The notes under the pieces were generated by a model that made no database searches, was not told the origin of the DNA, and was given only the letters and a program-made list of their open reading frames with translations. 64,000 nucleotides of DNA from contig JAMXFF010000006.1 in assembly GCA_025370845.1 (NCBI GenBank), positions 1 to 64,000 on the forward strand, read 5' to 3'. The stretch is from Laspinema palackyanum D2a (GTDB lineage: Bacteria > Cyanobacteriota > Cyanobacteriia > Cyanobacteriales > Laspinemataceae). The position numbers were made by a program, and so were the translations under genes. Shown here in pieces: positions 52,084 to 60,890 of the stretch (its first letter is position 1; each line of letters begins with the position of its first letter).

Positions 52084-52815
52084 CTAATCCCCTTGGGGAT
52101 ATTCCTGCCATAATCCACAGATTTTCCGCAAACTCTGGAAGTCGCCATTCCCCAAAATCAGATGGTCCAGTAAAGGAATTTGTAACAATTGTCCCGCTTG
52201 CAATAACTGGCGGGTGAGTTGAATGTCTTCCGGACTGGGTTCTAAACTCCCCGAGGGGTGATTGTGGGAAATAATCGCCCGAGTGGCACCATGTCGCAAA
52301 ACTTCTCGAAAAATCTCTCGGGGATGGGCGAGGGTTTCTGTTGCAGTGCCGATGGTGAGCAGTTTGGTTCCAATCAGGCGATTTTTCACATCCAGCAGCA
52401 ATAGCGCAAATCGTTCTTGAGATTGCCACATCAGTTCATGAGAGAGGGCCGCTGCTGCTGCCTCGGGACTATCGATTTCTTTGCGTTCGGGGGGCCTGGA
52501 ATAAAAGGTGCGCTTGCCGAGTTCGATCGCCGCTAAAATTGTGGTGGCTTTTGCCGGTCCCACTCCGGGAATTTCCATCAATTCCTGGGGGGACATTTCC
52601 CGCAAAACTTCCAGGGGGTCTCGCTGGTTCTCCCCCAGTTTCTGTAAAATGTACTGGCCGAGTCCGACAGCGGACAATTTTCCCGGTCCTTGTCCCGTAC
52701 CGAGAAGCATGGCAATCAGTTCGGCAGTGGCCAGACTTTTCGGTCCATAAGCCATCAATCGTTCTCGGGGACGCTCATTGGTGGGGATATCTGCAATTCT
52801 GAGGCAATAGGTCAT
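52084..52815 (-). CDS. radC: RadC-family (JAMM-domain) protein
   Basis: 243 residues. N-terminal helix-hairpin-helix region (about 20-95; [22 protein letters not shown]) and a C-terminal MPN/JAMM metalloprotease-like domain with [15 protein letters not shown]. RadC was named for DNA repair, but its real role is unsettled. ATG at 52815 ([11 protein letters not shown]) is preferred over one four codons upstream. It is flanked by two tRNA-Val genes on the same strand. Confidence 0.92.
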   Translation of the reverse strand: MTYCLRIADIPTNERPRERLMAYGPKSLATAELIAMLLGTGQGPGKLSAVGLGQYILQKLGENQRDPLEVLREMSPQELMEIPGVGPAKATTILAAIELGKRTFYSRPPERKEIDSPEAAAAALSHELMWQSQERFALLLLDVKNRLIGTKLLTIGTATETLAHPREIFREVLRHGATRAIISHNHPSGSLEPSPEDIQLTRQLLQAGQLLQIPLLDHLILGNGDFQSLRKICGLWQEYPQGD

Positions 52816-52916
52816 GGGCCAACCCAAAACTCATTTCTCGCGAGTTTATCATAACCCTGAGTCATGAACCAAGCGATCGCCCCGAGGGTTGCCTTTGGTT
52901 TCATAACATTTCACAA

Positions 52917-52988
<72 letters not shown>

Positions 52989-53033
52989 TTTTTTCCCGAC
53001 GGATCACATCATAACACAGTTTTTGGAAATTTC

Positions 53034-53660
53034 ATGCCATCTGGTCGAACTCATGACGAAATTACTTTGTGGAGCTTACCCTTGGTGGCAGGAGGGACTT
53101 ATGCACAGACCCGCAGCAGCAGTCTCACCCTAATTGTTGCCGGTGGGTTTTTGTTTAGTGGACTGATGTTTGGCCCGGATTTGGATATCTATTCTCAGCA
53201 GTTTCAGCGCTGGGGGTGGTTACGGTGGATCTGGCTGCCTTATCAACAAAGTTTACATCATCGCTCCTTTTTGTCTCATGGACCCTTGGTGGGGACGGCA
53301 TTGCGGATCCTGTATTTAGGGATTTGGATGGGGGCGATCGCCTTTGGAGTCGTCCTCGTGGGTGATTCCCTGGGACTGTTTACTTGGAATCCGCCAATGG
53401 CATCAGCGGCGATCGCCCGTACCCTCAAACAGCACCCAATGGAAGGAATCGCCCTCTTCCTCGGATTAGAACTCGGCGCCATGAGTCATTCCCTCAGTGA
53501 TTGGATCGGATCCGCTTACAAGCGATTCAAAAAATATGGATGGTCTGCTATTTTTAATCCAAGCAAAAAACCCAGAACTCCCACCAAAAAACGCATCAAG
53601 CGTCACGCCTCCTCGGGCAACACTCGCCCCCAACCCGTATCCACCAAGCGCAAATCTTAA
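53034..53660 (+). CDS. DUF2227 metal-binding membrane protein
   Basis: 208 residues. PSGRTHDEITLWSLP at the N-terminus, FGPDLDIYSQQFQRWG, HHRSFLSHGPLVGT and GAMSHSLSDWIGS carry the conserved His/Asp residues of DUF2227, which resembles YdjM-type membrane hydrolases. About four hydrophobic segments. The basic C-terminal tail (about 165-208) is Lys/Arg/Pro-rich. Function unknown. Confidence 0.85.
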   Translation: MPSGRTHDEITLWSLPLVAGGTYAQTRSSSLTLIVAGGFLFSGLMFGPDLDIYSQQFQRWGWLRWIWLPYQQSLHHRSFLSHGPLVGTALRILYLGIWMGAIAFGVVLVGDSLGLFTWNPPMASAAIARTLKQHPMEGIALFLGLELGAMSHSLSDWIGSAYKRFKKYGWSAIFNPSKKPRTPTKKRIKRHASSGNTRPQPVSTKRKS

Positions 53661-53720
53661 TTCTCATGGCTGTTTTAAATTCAACCTCTACAATAATCAG
53701 TAAATTTATTGGATCATTCT

Positions 53721-53764
53721 GGAGACATTCCCCCTTGCATCCGTTCACAAGGGGGAATGTCTCC
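53721..53764. terminator. 17-bp perfect inverted repeat after the DUF2227 gene
   Basis: GGAGACATTCCCCCTTG pairs with CAAGGGGGAATGTCTCC around a ten-base loop, followed by AGTTTTC on the plus strand. It separates the DUF2227 gene from mazG. Confidence 0.8.
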
Positions 53765-53824
53765 AGTTTTCAATCTTAAGATCGGCTCAATCATTCCCTT
53801 GTCGTTACCCACCTATTCCCTTAA

Positions 53825-54673
53825 ATGTCAACTCCTGAAACTCCCAAACTAGCCCTCTCTAATTCTTCGGCATTACCCGCCTTGGAAAAGTTAATCCAGG
53901 TAGTGGCTCAATTGCGATCGCCTGACGGGGGATGTCCCTGGGATTTAGCCCAAACCCCCGAAAGTTTAATCCCCTACATTATCGAAGAAGCCTACGAAGT
54001 CGTCGATGCGATTAAAAGTGGGGACCAACAAGCCATTGCTGAAGAATTAGGGGATTTATTATTACAAGTCGTCTTGCAATCGCAAATTGCCAGTGAGGTT
54101 AACCAGTTCAGTTTGGCTGAAGTTGCTGAGGGGATTGCCGAAAAACTGATTCGCCGTCATCCCCATGTTTTTGGGGATGTTGAGGTGAGTAGCGTTGAGG
54201 AAGTTCGGACAAATTGGGAGCAAATCAAGGCAGAAGAGAAAGGGGAAACCGGAGCGGAAGTTAAACCCCTGAGTGATAAACTGAGTCGATATGCTCGGAC
54301 TTCGCCGCCTTTGATGGCGGGAATGAAGATTTCTCAAAAAGCTGCTGCGGTGGGGTTTGAATGGGATAATATTGAAGGAGTTTGGGAGAAATTTGAGGAA
54401 GAGTTAGGGGAATTTCGTTATGCGATCGCCCATGAAGATAAAGCGCGTCAACAAGCCGAACTAGGGGATTTGTTATTTGTGGTAATTAACCTCGCCCGAT
54501 GGTATGATTTAGATCCATCGGAGGGGTTATCAGAAACTAATCATAGATTTGTCCAGAGATTTTCTAAACTGGAAGCGGCTTGCGATCGGCCTTTGTCTGA
54601 ATATAGTGTGGAAGAATTAGAAGCGATTTGGCAACAGATTAAAGTGCTTTTGGCAAAACAAAAGCAGGCGTAG
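53825..54673 (+). CDS. mazG: Nucleoside triphosphate pyrophosphohydrolase MazG
   Basis: 282 residues with two MazG domains. The first (about 20-125) has GGCPWDLAQTPESL and the metal-binding IIEEAYEVVDAI/EELGDLLLQV set. The second (about 150-260) has EEELGEFRYAI and QAELGDLLFVVINLARW. Hydrolyses NTPs or aberrant nucleotides to NMP and pyrophosphate. Confidence 0.93.
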   Translation: MSTPETPKLALSNSSALPALEKLIQVVAQLRSPDGGCPWDLAQTPESLIPYIIEEAYEVVDAIKSGDQQAIAEELGDLLLQVVLQSQIASEVNQFSLAEVAEGIAEKLIRRHPHVFGDVEVSSVEEVRTNWEQIKAEEKGETGAEVKPLSDKLSRYARTSPPLMAGMKISQKAAAVGFEWDNIEGVWEKFEEELGEFRYAIAHEDKARQQAELGDLLFVVINLARWYDLDPSEGLSETNHRFVQRFSKLEAACDRPLSEYSVEELEAIWQQIKVLLAKQKQA

Positions 54674-55062
54674 GTCATTTGTCATTTGTCATTTGTCCTT
54701 GGTTAATTGGGGAGATGGGGTGGATGTTCAAAGCCCAGACTTCAGTCATTCTCCTTGTTCGTAGTAACGACTTCAGTCGTTACCGCGTTACTTGGCGATC
54801 GCCAAGTAACGCACCCCTTCCCGGATCCTCCTGTTCCCAAACAGGCGCTTAAACCCGTTATGGTGAGTATCACGGCTTCAGCCCGGAAACGACTGAAGTC
54901 GTTACTACGAACTAAGATAACGACTGAAGTCGTTACTACGAACTAAGATAACGACTGAAGTCGTTACTACGAACTAGGATAACGACTGAAGTCGTTACTA
55001 CGAACTAGGATAACGACTGAAGTCCTTACTACAAACATCTCCCCCATCTCCCCCATCTCCCA
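54674..55062. repeat. Repeat-rich region: heptamers, one inverted and five tandem palindromic copies, ATCTCCCCC minisatellite
   Basis: 54674-54697 holds three GTCATTT heptamers. 54757-54781 is a minus-oriented palindromic repeat copy. Five plus-oriented copies begin at 54888, 54919, 54950, 54981 and 55012, an exact 31-bp period, with the last one degenerate. ATCTCCCCC units end at about 55062. Two apparent small frames here are translations of the repeats. Confidence 0.92.
54785..54812. repeat. 28-bp perfect palindrome centred on a HIP1-like site
   Basis: GCGTTACTTGGCGA and its exact reverse complement meet without a spacer around GGCGATCGCC, so the site is a perfect 28-bp palindrome. It lies between two copies of the dispersed palindromic repeat. 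Without a loop it is unlikely to be a simple terminator. Confidence 0.9.
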
Positions 55063-55098
55063 TGCTAAAATCGGGCCTAGATATTTCAGGAAAAGTTG

Positions 55099-55428
55099 AT
55101 GGTTAATACCACTGAGAATGCACCGGCAGAGATTGCGGCGGGTTTTCATGCATTTTCTGACCCGTTGCGGATTTCAATTTTGGAGTTGCTGCGCGATCGC
55201 GAGTTGTGTGTCTGTGAACTGTGCGAAATTCTCGACGTGAGCCAGTCTAAACTGTCATTTCACCTCAAAACCCTCAAGGAAGCCGCTTTAGTTCGTGCTC
55301 GCCAAGAAGGTCGCTGGATCTACTACAGTCTCAATATCCCTCAGTTTGCCTGCCTCGAACAGTATCTGGCCGAGTACCGTCGATTTAGTCCGATTCTTCC
55401 CGCTAGGTCTTGTAATGGGGCTTCCTAA
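55099..55428 (+). CDS. arsR: ArsR/SmtB-family arsenic-responsive repressor
   Basis: 109-residue winged-helix repressor. The helix region ELCVCELCEILDVSQS holds Cys37, Cys39 and Cys42, the arsenite/antimonite-binding arrangement of classical ArsR. SQSKLSFHLKTLKEAALV is the recognition helix region. ATG at 55099 is preferred over the TTG directly before it. Downstream genes (binding protein, acr3, arsC) are its probable targets, since matching operators precede two of them. Confidence 0.92.
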   Translation: MVNTTENAPAEIAAGFHAFSDPLRISILELLRDRELCVCELCEILDVSQSKLSFHLKTLKEAALVRARQEGRWIYYSLNIPQFACLEQYLAEYRRFSPILPARSCNGAS

Positions 55429-55435
55429 ATTTCGC

Positions 55436-55475
55436 CTTTACTAAAATTTAACCTAACAAATCAAATTTTATTGAT
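55436..55475 (+). promoter_or_regulatory. Pho-box-like pair next to an ArsR-type operator upstream of the PstS/SphX-like gene
   Basis: CTTTACTA at 55436 and TTTAACCT at 55447 are 11 bp apart, as in cyanobacterial Pho boxes (consensus near CTTAACCT). At 55460-55475 ATCAAATTTTATTGAT is an inverted repeat that differs by one base from the one before acr3. The layout predicts control by both phosphate status and arsenite. Confidence 0.6.
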
Positions 55476-55518
55476 ATCTTCATCCTATACCCCGTAATTG
55501 TTTTTTGGGGAAAGGGTT

Positions 55519-56547
55519 ATGAACGCAACAGCACAGCGGGTTTTGAGCGGCGTGAAACAGTGGGCGGCGATCGCCGGAGTAGCGGCCCTGTTGACATCCT
55601 GTCAAAACAGCAATTCTCAAGTCTTACAACCCATCATCATGGATGGGTCTTCTACGGTGTATCCCATTACCCAGGCGATCGCCAACTCCTATCGAGAAAC
55701 TCATCCCAATCCGGCAGAAGTGACCGTGGAATTCTCCGGGACCGGGGGTGGATTTCGCAAATTCTGTGCCGGAGAAACCACGATTAATAATGCGTCTCGA
55801 CCGATTAGCGTAGAAGAGATGGCTGCCTGTCGAGAAGCGGGCGTTCCCTATATCGAATTACCCATCGCCTTTGATGCCATTACCCTGGTGGTTCACCCCG
55901 AGAATACTTGGGTCGATCGCCTCACGGTGGAGGAGTTAAAGAAAATTTGGGAACCCACGGCCCAAGGTAGAATTTCCAACTGGAATCAGGTGCGGTCCTC
56001 TTGGCCCAGTCGCCCCTTGACCCTATTCGGTCCAGGCAGAGACTCTGGGACCTTTGACTATTTCACCGAGGCGATTATGGGAGAAACCGATGCCAGTCGG
56101 AATGACTATACCGCCAGTGAGGATGATGATGAGTTGGTTGAGGGTGTGCGCCGAGACCCCAATGCCCTGGGTTATTTCGGCTATGCCTACTATGAAGCCC
56201 AGCGAGAAGGACTCAAGGCAGTCGCCCTTGATCAGGGCACAGGTCCGATTATGCCCTCTCGGGAAACTGTGGAAAACGCCCAATATCAGCCCCTTTCCCG
56301 TCCCCTGTTTATTTATGTCAATGCCGACGCCGCCCAGAAGAATCCTGCACTTCAGGCTTTTGTCGAATTTTACCTAGAGAAAGCACCCGAAATTATCCCC
56401 GCCGTCGGCTATATTCCCTTGCCCGAAGAAGGATACCGTTTGGCCTACATCCATTTTCACCGACATAAGGTCGGCACAGTCTTTGATGGCAAAGCTGCCT
56501 TTGATTTAACCATTGGCGAATTGCTGACCAAACAAGCCAAGTTTTAG
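55519..56547 (+). CDS. PstS/SphX-like phosphate-binding lipoprotein in the ars cluster
   Basis: 342 residues. A lipobox LLTSC ends the signal peptide. Phosphate-ligand loops typical of PstS/SphX are visible: [27 protein letters not shown] and [10 protein letters not shown]. Located between arsR and acr3. A plausible role is to scavenge phosphate selectively when arsenate competes for uptake. ATG at 55519 has GAAAGG a few bases upstream; an in-frame TTG lies seven codons earlier. It is distinct from the second PstS at 58599. Confidence 0.9.
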   Translation: MNATAQRVLSGVKQWAAIAGVAALLTSCQNSNSQVLQPIIMDGSSTVYPITQAIANSYRETHPNPAEVTVEFSGTGGGFRKFCAGETTINNASRPISVEEMAACREAGVPYIELPIAFDAITLVVHPENTWVDRLTVEELKKIWEPTAQGRISNWNQVRSSWPSRPLTLFGPGRDSGTFDYFTEAIMGETDASRNDYTASEDDDELVEGVRRDPNALGYFGYAYYEAQREGLKAVALDQGTGPIMPSRETVENAQYQPLSRPLFIYVNADAAQKNPALQAFVEFYLEKAPEIIPAVGYIPLPEEGYRLAYIHFHRHKVGTVFDGKAAFDLTIGELLTKQAKF

Positions 56548-56580
56548 AATCCGCTGGTTGAAACCGCCCCGATTGCTCAT

Positions 56581-56631
56581 ATCAAGTTTTGTTGAAATAA
56601 TTTGACTCATCAACTTTTATTGATGTAAGAT
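56581..56631 (+). promoter_or_regulatory. acr3 promoter with embedded ArsR-type operators
   Basis: TTGACT (56602-56607) and TAAGAT (56626-56631) are spaced 18 bp. The inverted repeat ATCAACTTTTATTGAT (56609-56624) fills the spacer. A second, weaker copy ATCAAGTTTTGTTGAA lies at 56581-56596, 28 bp upstream. An operator between -35 and -10 is the classical ArsR/SmtB repression geometry. Confidence 0.75.
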
Positions 56632-56651
56632 TTAGAGCGATAGAGCTTGTA

Positions 56652-57821
56652 ATGACGAGGGAAATTGTCGTGAATGAGGCAAACGAGCCGTTGAGGCAGC
56701 CTGTAAAAGCCGGTGGCAAACTGAGTGTTTTTGAGCGATACCTGACCCTGTGGGTCTTTCTGTGCATCATGGCAGGAATTGTTCTGGGAAAACTGTTTCC
56801 CGGTGTGGCAGTTGCCCTCGATGCCATGAGCATCTATCAAGTGTCCATTCCGATCGCCATCTGCCTGTTTTTCATGATGTATCCGATCATGGTGAAAATC
56901 GATTTCACCCAGGCAGCCAATGCAGTGAGAGCACCGAAACCTGTGTTGTTGACCTTAATTGTGAATTGGTTAATTAAACCTTTCACAATGGTGGCTTTTG
57001 CTCAATTTTTCTTGGGTTGGTTATTTCGGCCCTTGATTGTGGGGACGGAAATTATTAACAATGAAACCATTGACATTGCTAATTCTTACATTGCCGGAAC
57101 CATTCTATTAGGAATTGCCCCTTGTACGGCGATGGTGTTGATGTGGGGATATCTATCCTTTAGCAATCAGGGACATACCTTGGTGATGGTGGCAATCAAT
57201 TCCCTAGCCATGCTATTTTTGTATGCGCCTCTGGGGAGATGGTTGCTGGCAGCTAATGATTTAACCGTTCCCTGGCAAACCATTGTGTTATCGGTGCTGA
57301 TTTATGTGGGATTGCCTTTGGCGGCGGGGATGTACAGCCGATATTGGATTTTTAAACATAAAGGCCGTCAGTGGTTTGAACGGGAATTTTTGAAATATTT
57401 GACGCCAATTTCGATTACGGCATTGCTGATTACCTTGGTGTTGCTGTTTTCGTTCAAGGGAGATTTGATTGTTAACAATCCCTTGCATATTCTATTGATT
57501 GCTGTCCCGCTGTTCATTCAGACGAATTTTATTTTCTTAATCACCTATGTGGCGGGATTAAAAATGAATATCGCTTATGAAGATGCGGCACCGGCGGCTT
57601 TGATTGGGGCGAGCAATCATTTTGAAGTGGCGATCGCAACAGCGGTGATGCTGTTTGGCTTAAATTCTGGCGCCGCACTGGCAACGGTAGTGGGGGTTTT
57701 AATCGAAGTGCCGGTGATGTTAATGCTCGTAGAGGTTTGTAAGAAGACGGCGAACTGGTTTCCCCGAGAACCAGAGAAGGCGACGTTACGCGACCCCCGT
57801 TGTTTTCCAAGTTTCAAGTAA
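56652..57821 (+). CDS. acr3: ACR3-family arsenite efflux transporter
   Basis: 389 residues with about ten membrane helices. ACR3 hallmarks include [14 protein letters not shown], the essential-Cys block [26 protein letters not shown] and [15 protein letters not shown]. Exports As(OH)3/arsenite from the cytoplasm. Its own operator-containing promoter lies directly upstream, and arsC follows 60 bp later. Confidence 0.95.
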   Translation: MTREIVVNEANEPLRQPVKAGGKLSVFERYLTLWVFLCIMAGIVLGKLFPGVAVALDAMSIYQVSIPIAICLFFMMYPIMVKIDFTQAANAVRAPKPVLLTLIVNWLIKPFTMVAFAQFFLGWLFRPLIVGTEIINNETIDIANSYIAGTILLGIAPCTAMVLMWGYLSFSNQGHTLVMVAINSLAMLFLYAPLGRWLLAANDLTVPWQTIVLSVLIYVGLPLAAGMYSRYWIFKHKGRQWFEREFLKYLTPISITALLITLVLLFSFKGDLIVNNPLHILLIAVPLFIQTNFIFLITYVAGLKMNIAYEDAAPAALIGASNHFEVAIATAVMLFGLNSGAALATVVGVLIEVPVMLMLVEVCKKTANWFPREPEKATLRDPRCFPSFK

Positions 57822-57881
57822 ACGGGGTGGGGAAAAGTTTTCCACAAATTGTCCCCAATAATTTAGGAGAGAAAAGTCATC

Positions 57882-58292
57882 ATGAAGAAAGTCATGTTTG
57901 TTTGCAAGCGCAATTCCTGCCGATCGCAAATGGCGGAAGGATTTGCTAAAACCCTGGGTGAGGGAAAAATTGAAGTCACCAGTTCGGGTTTAGAATCCAG
58001 TCGAGTCCATCCGACTGCGGTGGAGGTGATGGAAGAAATCGGGGTGGATATTACCCATCAAACCTCGGATCCGTTGAGTGATTTTCAGGCAGAGGATTAT
58101 GATGCGGTGATTTCCCTCTGTGGTTGTGGGGTGAATTTACCCGAAGCGTGGGTATTGCGAGAAGTGTTTGAGGATTGGGAATTGGAAGACCCTGATGGGA
58201 AATCCTTGGAGACATTTCGGGCGGTGCGGGATGAGATTAAAGCGCGGGTGGGCAAACTGATAGAAGCGATCGCCACCGAAGTTCCGGCATAA
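57882..58292 (+). CDS. arsC: Arsenate reductase (LMW-phosphatase fold)
   Basis: 136 residues. Reduces arsenate to arsenite for export by Acr3. The P-loop is CKRNSCRS, with nucleophile Cys8; redox Cys80 and Cys82 lie in SLCGCG. Cys8/Cys80/Cys82 are the positions established for the Synechocystis ArsC, a glutathione/glutaredoxin-coupled hybrid type. AGGAGAG lies just before the ATG. Confidence 0.95.
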   Translation: MKKVMFVCKRNSCRSQMAEGFAKTLGEGKIEVTSSGLESSRVHPTAVEVMEEIGVDITHQTSDPLSDFQAEDYDAVISLCGCGVNLPEAWVLREVFEDWELEDPDGKSLETFRAVRDEIKARVGKLIEAIATEVPA

Positions 58293-58508
58293 AACTGGGG
58301 AGGGTTCGGATTTTTTGATAGCCCTCCCCTAGACAAGACGAAGGGACGGGCGGCGATTTTATGCTGAATCGGATTAGGCTGGTCCCTCTAACCCATTGAT
58401 TAACCACATTTGTTGTCAAATTCGCTACGGTTTACCACTTCCAAACCCCCGTGGGCAGAGGAATGAGATAGAATTGCAAGGCACCGGAGCCAAAGTTTAA
58501 GGCAGAGA

Positions 58509-58538
58509 CTTTAACACCTATTAACCCAATCTTTACCC
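58509..58538 (+). promoter_or_regulatory. Pho box upstream of pstS
   Basis: CTTTAACA, ATTAACCC and CTTTACCC begin at 58509, 58520 and 58531, three 8-bp direct repeats with 3-bp linkers (11-bp period). This is the known architecture of SphR/PhoB sites in cyanobacteria. They lie 60-90 bp before the pstS ATG. No gene was seen in 58293-58598. Confidence 0.7.
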
Positions 58539-58598
58539 TAAAGCGGTATTCTGCAATCGTGATCCTCACCAAAATAGCAAACTCTACCCATTCACATC

Positions 58599-59756
58599 AT
58601 GCGTTTACTGAATCCCATTAAACCGGCTCAAAGGGCCTTTTCCCTCTCAGTTATTGCACTGACCTTGGGGATCGCGGCTTGCCAGGGACCCACTGCCACC
58701 AACACCACAGCTCCCGAGGGCAATACAGCCTCTGAAGGGGGCAATGCCGCCACTGAAGGGACCGGCAAACTCGCCTTAACCCAACCCGTCAACTTAACAG
58801 GTGCGGGAGCAACTTTTCCCGCGCCGATTTACCAACGTTGGTTTCAGGAATTTAATCAAAAGACTCCCCAGGTTCGCACCAATTATCAATCCGTGGGGAG
58901 TGGGGCTGGGGTCCAGCAGTTTTCGTCAGGGACTGTAGATTTTGGGGCCAGCGACGTAGCTATGACTGATGAAGAGATCCAAGCGATGAACCGCGAGGTT
59001 CTGATGCTACCAATGACCGCCGGTGGCATCGTCTTGGCTTATAATTTGCCTGGAGTGGAAAGCGGGCTGAAGCTTCCTCGGGAGGTCTATGTGGATATTT
59101 TATTGGGGGAGATTACCCAATGGAATGACCCACGCATCGCCGAAGCGAATCCCGGGGTGACCTTACCCGATCAAGCGATCGCCGTGGTTTATCGTTCCGA
59201 TGGAAGTGGAACCACAGGAGTGTTTACCCAACATCTCTCGGCGATTAGTGAAAAGTGGAAAGAGCGCGTCGGTGAAGGGAAAACCGTAGAATGGCCGACG
59301 GGAATTGGCGGAAAAGGGAATGAAGGCGTTACCGCTTCGATTCAACAAACCGTAGGTGCGATCGGATATGTGGAGTATGGCTACGCCAAAAACAACAATA
59401 TCCCGATGGCGGCTTTAGAAAATCAATCCGGCAATTTTATTGCTCCCAGCGGCGAAGCGGCGAGTAAAACCCTCGCAGCGGTAGAACTCCCAGATAATCT
59501 GCGATCGTTCATTGCCGACCCCGAGGGAGCAGAATCTTATCCCATTGTTAGTTATACTTGGCTGCTGGCTTACCAAGAGTATTCCGATCCCCAAAAAGCT
59601 CAAGCTTTAGAAGCGGTGATTGAATACGCATTGAATGAAGGACAACTGCTGGCCCCCGAGTTAGGTTACATTCCGCTTCCGGCGAATGTCAGACAGAAAG
59701 TGGCCGAGAAAGCAGATGTGATTAGTGCTGAGTATGACATTGAAGTAACCGAATAG
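58599..59756 (+). CDS. pstS: Phosphate ABC transporter substrate-binding lipoprotein PstS
   Basis: 385 residues. A lipobox GIAAC (Cys28) is followed by a Thr/Asn/Gly-rich spacer (about 30-60). Phosphate-binding loops GAGATFPAPIYQRW, GSGAGVQQFSSG and SDGSGTTGVF are present. First gene of pstSCAB, under a predicted Pho box. Captures phosphate in the periplasm. Confidence 0.95.
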   Translation: MRLLNPIKPAQRAFSLSVIALTLGIAACQGPTATNTTAPEGNTASEGGNAATEGTGKLALTQPVNLTGAGATFPAPIYQRWFQEFNQKTPQVRTNYQSVGSGAGVQQFSSGTVDFGASDVAMTDEEIQAMNREVLMLPMTAGGIVLAYNLPGVESGLKLPREVYVDILLGEITQWNDPRIAEANPGVTLPDQAIAVVYRSDGSGTTGVFTQHLSAISEKWKERVGEGKTVEWPTGIGGKGNEGVTASIQQTVGAIGYVEYGYAKNNNIPMAALENQSGNFIAPSGEAASKTLAAVELPDNLRSFIADPEGAESYPIVSYTWLLAYQEYSDPQKAQALEAVIEYALNEGQLLAPELGYIPLPANVRQKVAEKADVISAEYDIEVTE

Positions 59757-59780
59757 CCGTCCGGTTTTTGGATTCAAGGA

Positions 59781-59810
59781 GATAGCAAGCGGATTGGACT
59801 GCTTGCTATC
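59781..59810 (+). terminator. Hairpin between pstS and pstC
   Basis: GATAGCAAGC pairs perfectly with GCTTGCTATC around a ten-base loop, 25 bp past the pstS stop, with ATTTTTC only 15 bases later. Such a structure could attenuate read-through or protect the pstS mRNA end, giving more binding protein than permease. Confidence 0.6.
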
Positions 59811-59876
59811 GTTACTAGCCTGCTATTTTTCTATAATCTAAGCGGATAGAGTAAAGCGCTTAATTTATTTTAAGTA

Positions 59877-60839
59877 ATGAGTAAACGAGCTGAAAGGATG
59901 GATATGGGCGAGGAAAGAGCGATTCAACCTCGGCAACAACAAGAGCGCGTGATGGATACGGGGTTTTTCTGGGTCACGCGCATTTTTGCATTTGCGATCG
60001 CGGGGATTTTGGTTTGGATAGCGATCCAGATGGCGAGGGACGCGATGCCTGCGGTGCAAGCCTTTGGCTTGAATTTTTTCACCTCAAGCTCCTGGAATCC
60101 GGTTCGGGATGAGTATGGGGTCTGGCCGATGATTTATGGGACCCTGGTCTCGTCAGCCCTGGGTTTACTGTTTGCAGTGCCCTTGGGAGTGGGGACTGCG
60201 ATCTTTTTGAGTGAAAATTTTCTACCCAAATCAGTCCAGACGGTTCTCGTGTTTATGGTGGAATTGTTAGCCGCCATTCCGAGCGTGGTTTATGGATTAT
60301 GGGGAATTTTTGTCCTGATTCCCTTCCTGCGACCGATTGGGATTTTTTTGCATAAGACCTTAGGCTTTTTGCCGATTTTTTCCACAAGTCCAGTGGGACC
60401 GGGGATGTTACCCGCCGGGATCATTTTAACGATTATGATTTTGCCGATTATTACGGCAATCTCTCGGGACTCGTTGGCATCCCTGCCACCGGAGTTGCGG
60501 CAGGCATCCCTAGGGTTAGGGGCGACAAGGTGGGAAACGATTATTAGAATTTTAATTCCAGCGGCATTTTCTGGAATTGTGGGTGGGATTATGTTGGGAT
60601 TGGGCCGTGCGATGGGAGAAACGATGGCCGTTACCATGATTATTGGGAATTCTAACGACCTAAAATTCTCTCTGCTGGCTCCAGCGAACACGATCGCCTC
60701 CCTGTTGGCTAATCAGTTTGCAGAAGCCTCGGGCTTGCAAATTTCGGCTTTGATGTATGCGGGTTTGGTTTTATTCTTGCTCACCTTAGTGGTGAATATT
60801 TGTGCCGAGTTAATTGTTCGGAAAGTCAAGAAGTTTTAG
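59877..60839 (+). CDS. pstC: Phosphate ABC transporter permease PstC
   Basis: 320 residues with six or seven membrane helices. The inner-membrane coupling region ISRDSLASLPPELRQASLGLGATRWETI is the EAA-type loop of PstC. GIFVLIPFLRPIG is a characteristic loop. The start is uncertain: in-frame ATGs at 59898 and 59904 also exist, and AAAGG precedes the latter. Confidence 0.95.
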   Translation: MSKRAERMDMGEERAIQPRQQQERVMDTGFFWVTRIFAFAIAGILVWIAIQMARDAMPAVQAFGLNFFTSSSWNPVRDEYGVWPMIYGTLVSSALGLLFAVPLGVGTAIFLSENFLPKSVQTVLVFMVELLAAIPSVVYGLWGIFVLIPFLRPIGIFLHKTLGFLPIFSTSPVGPGMLPAGIILTIMILPIITAISRDSLASLPPELRQASLGLGATRWETIIRILIPAAFSGIVGGIMLGLGRAMGETMAVTMIIGNSNDLKFSLLAPANTIASLLANQFAEASGLQISALMYAGLVLFLLTLVVNICAELIVRKVKKF

Positions 60840-60890
60840 GGATTCGCTATTACTATTGCAGTTGTTTAGGGGTGCAATACCCAGTCTGAT

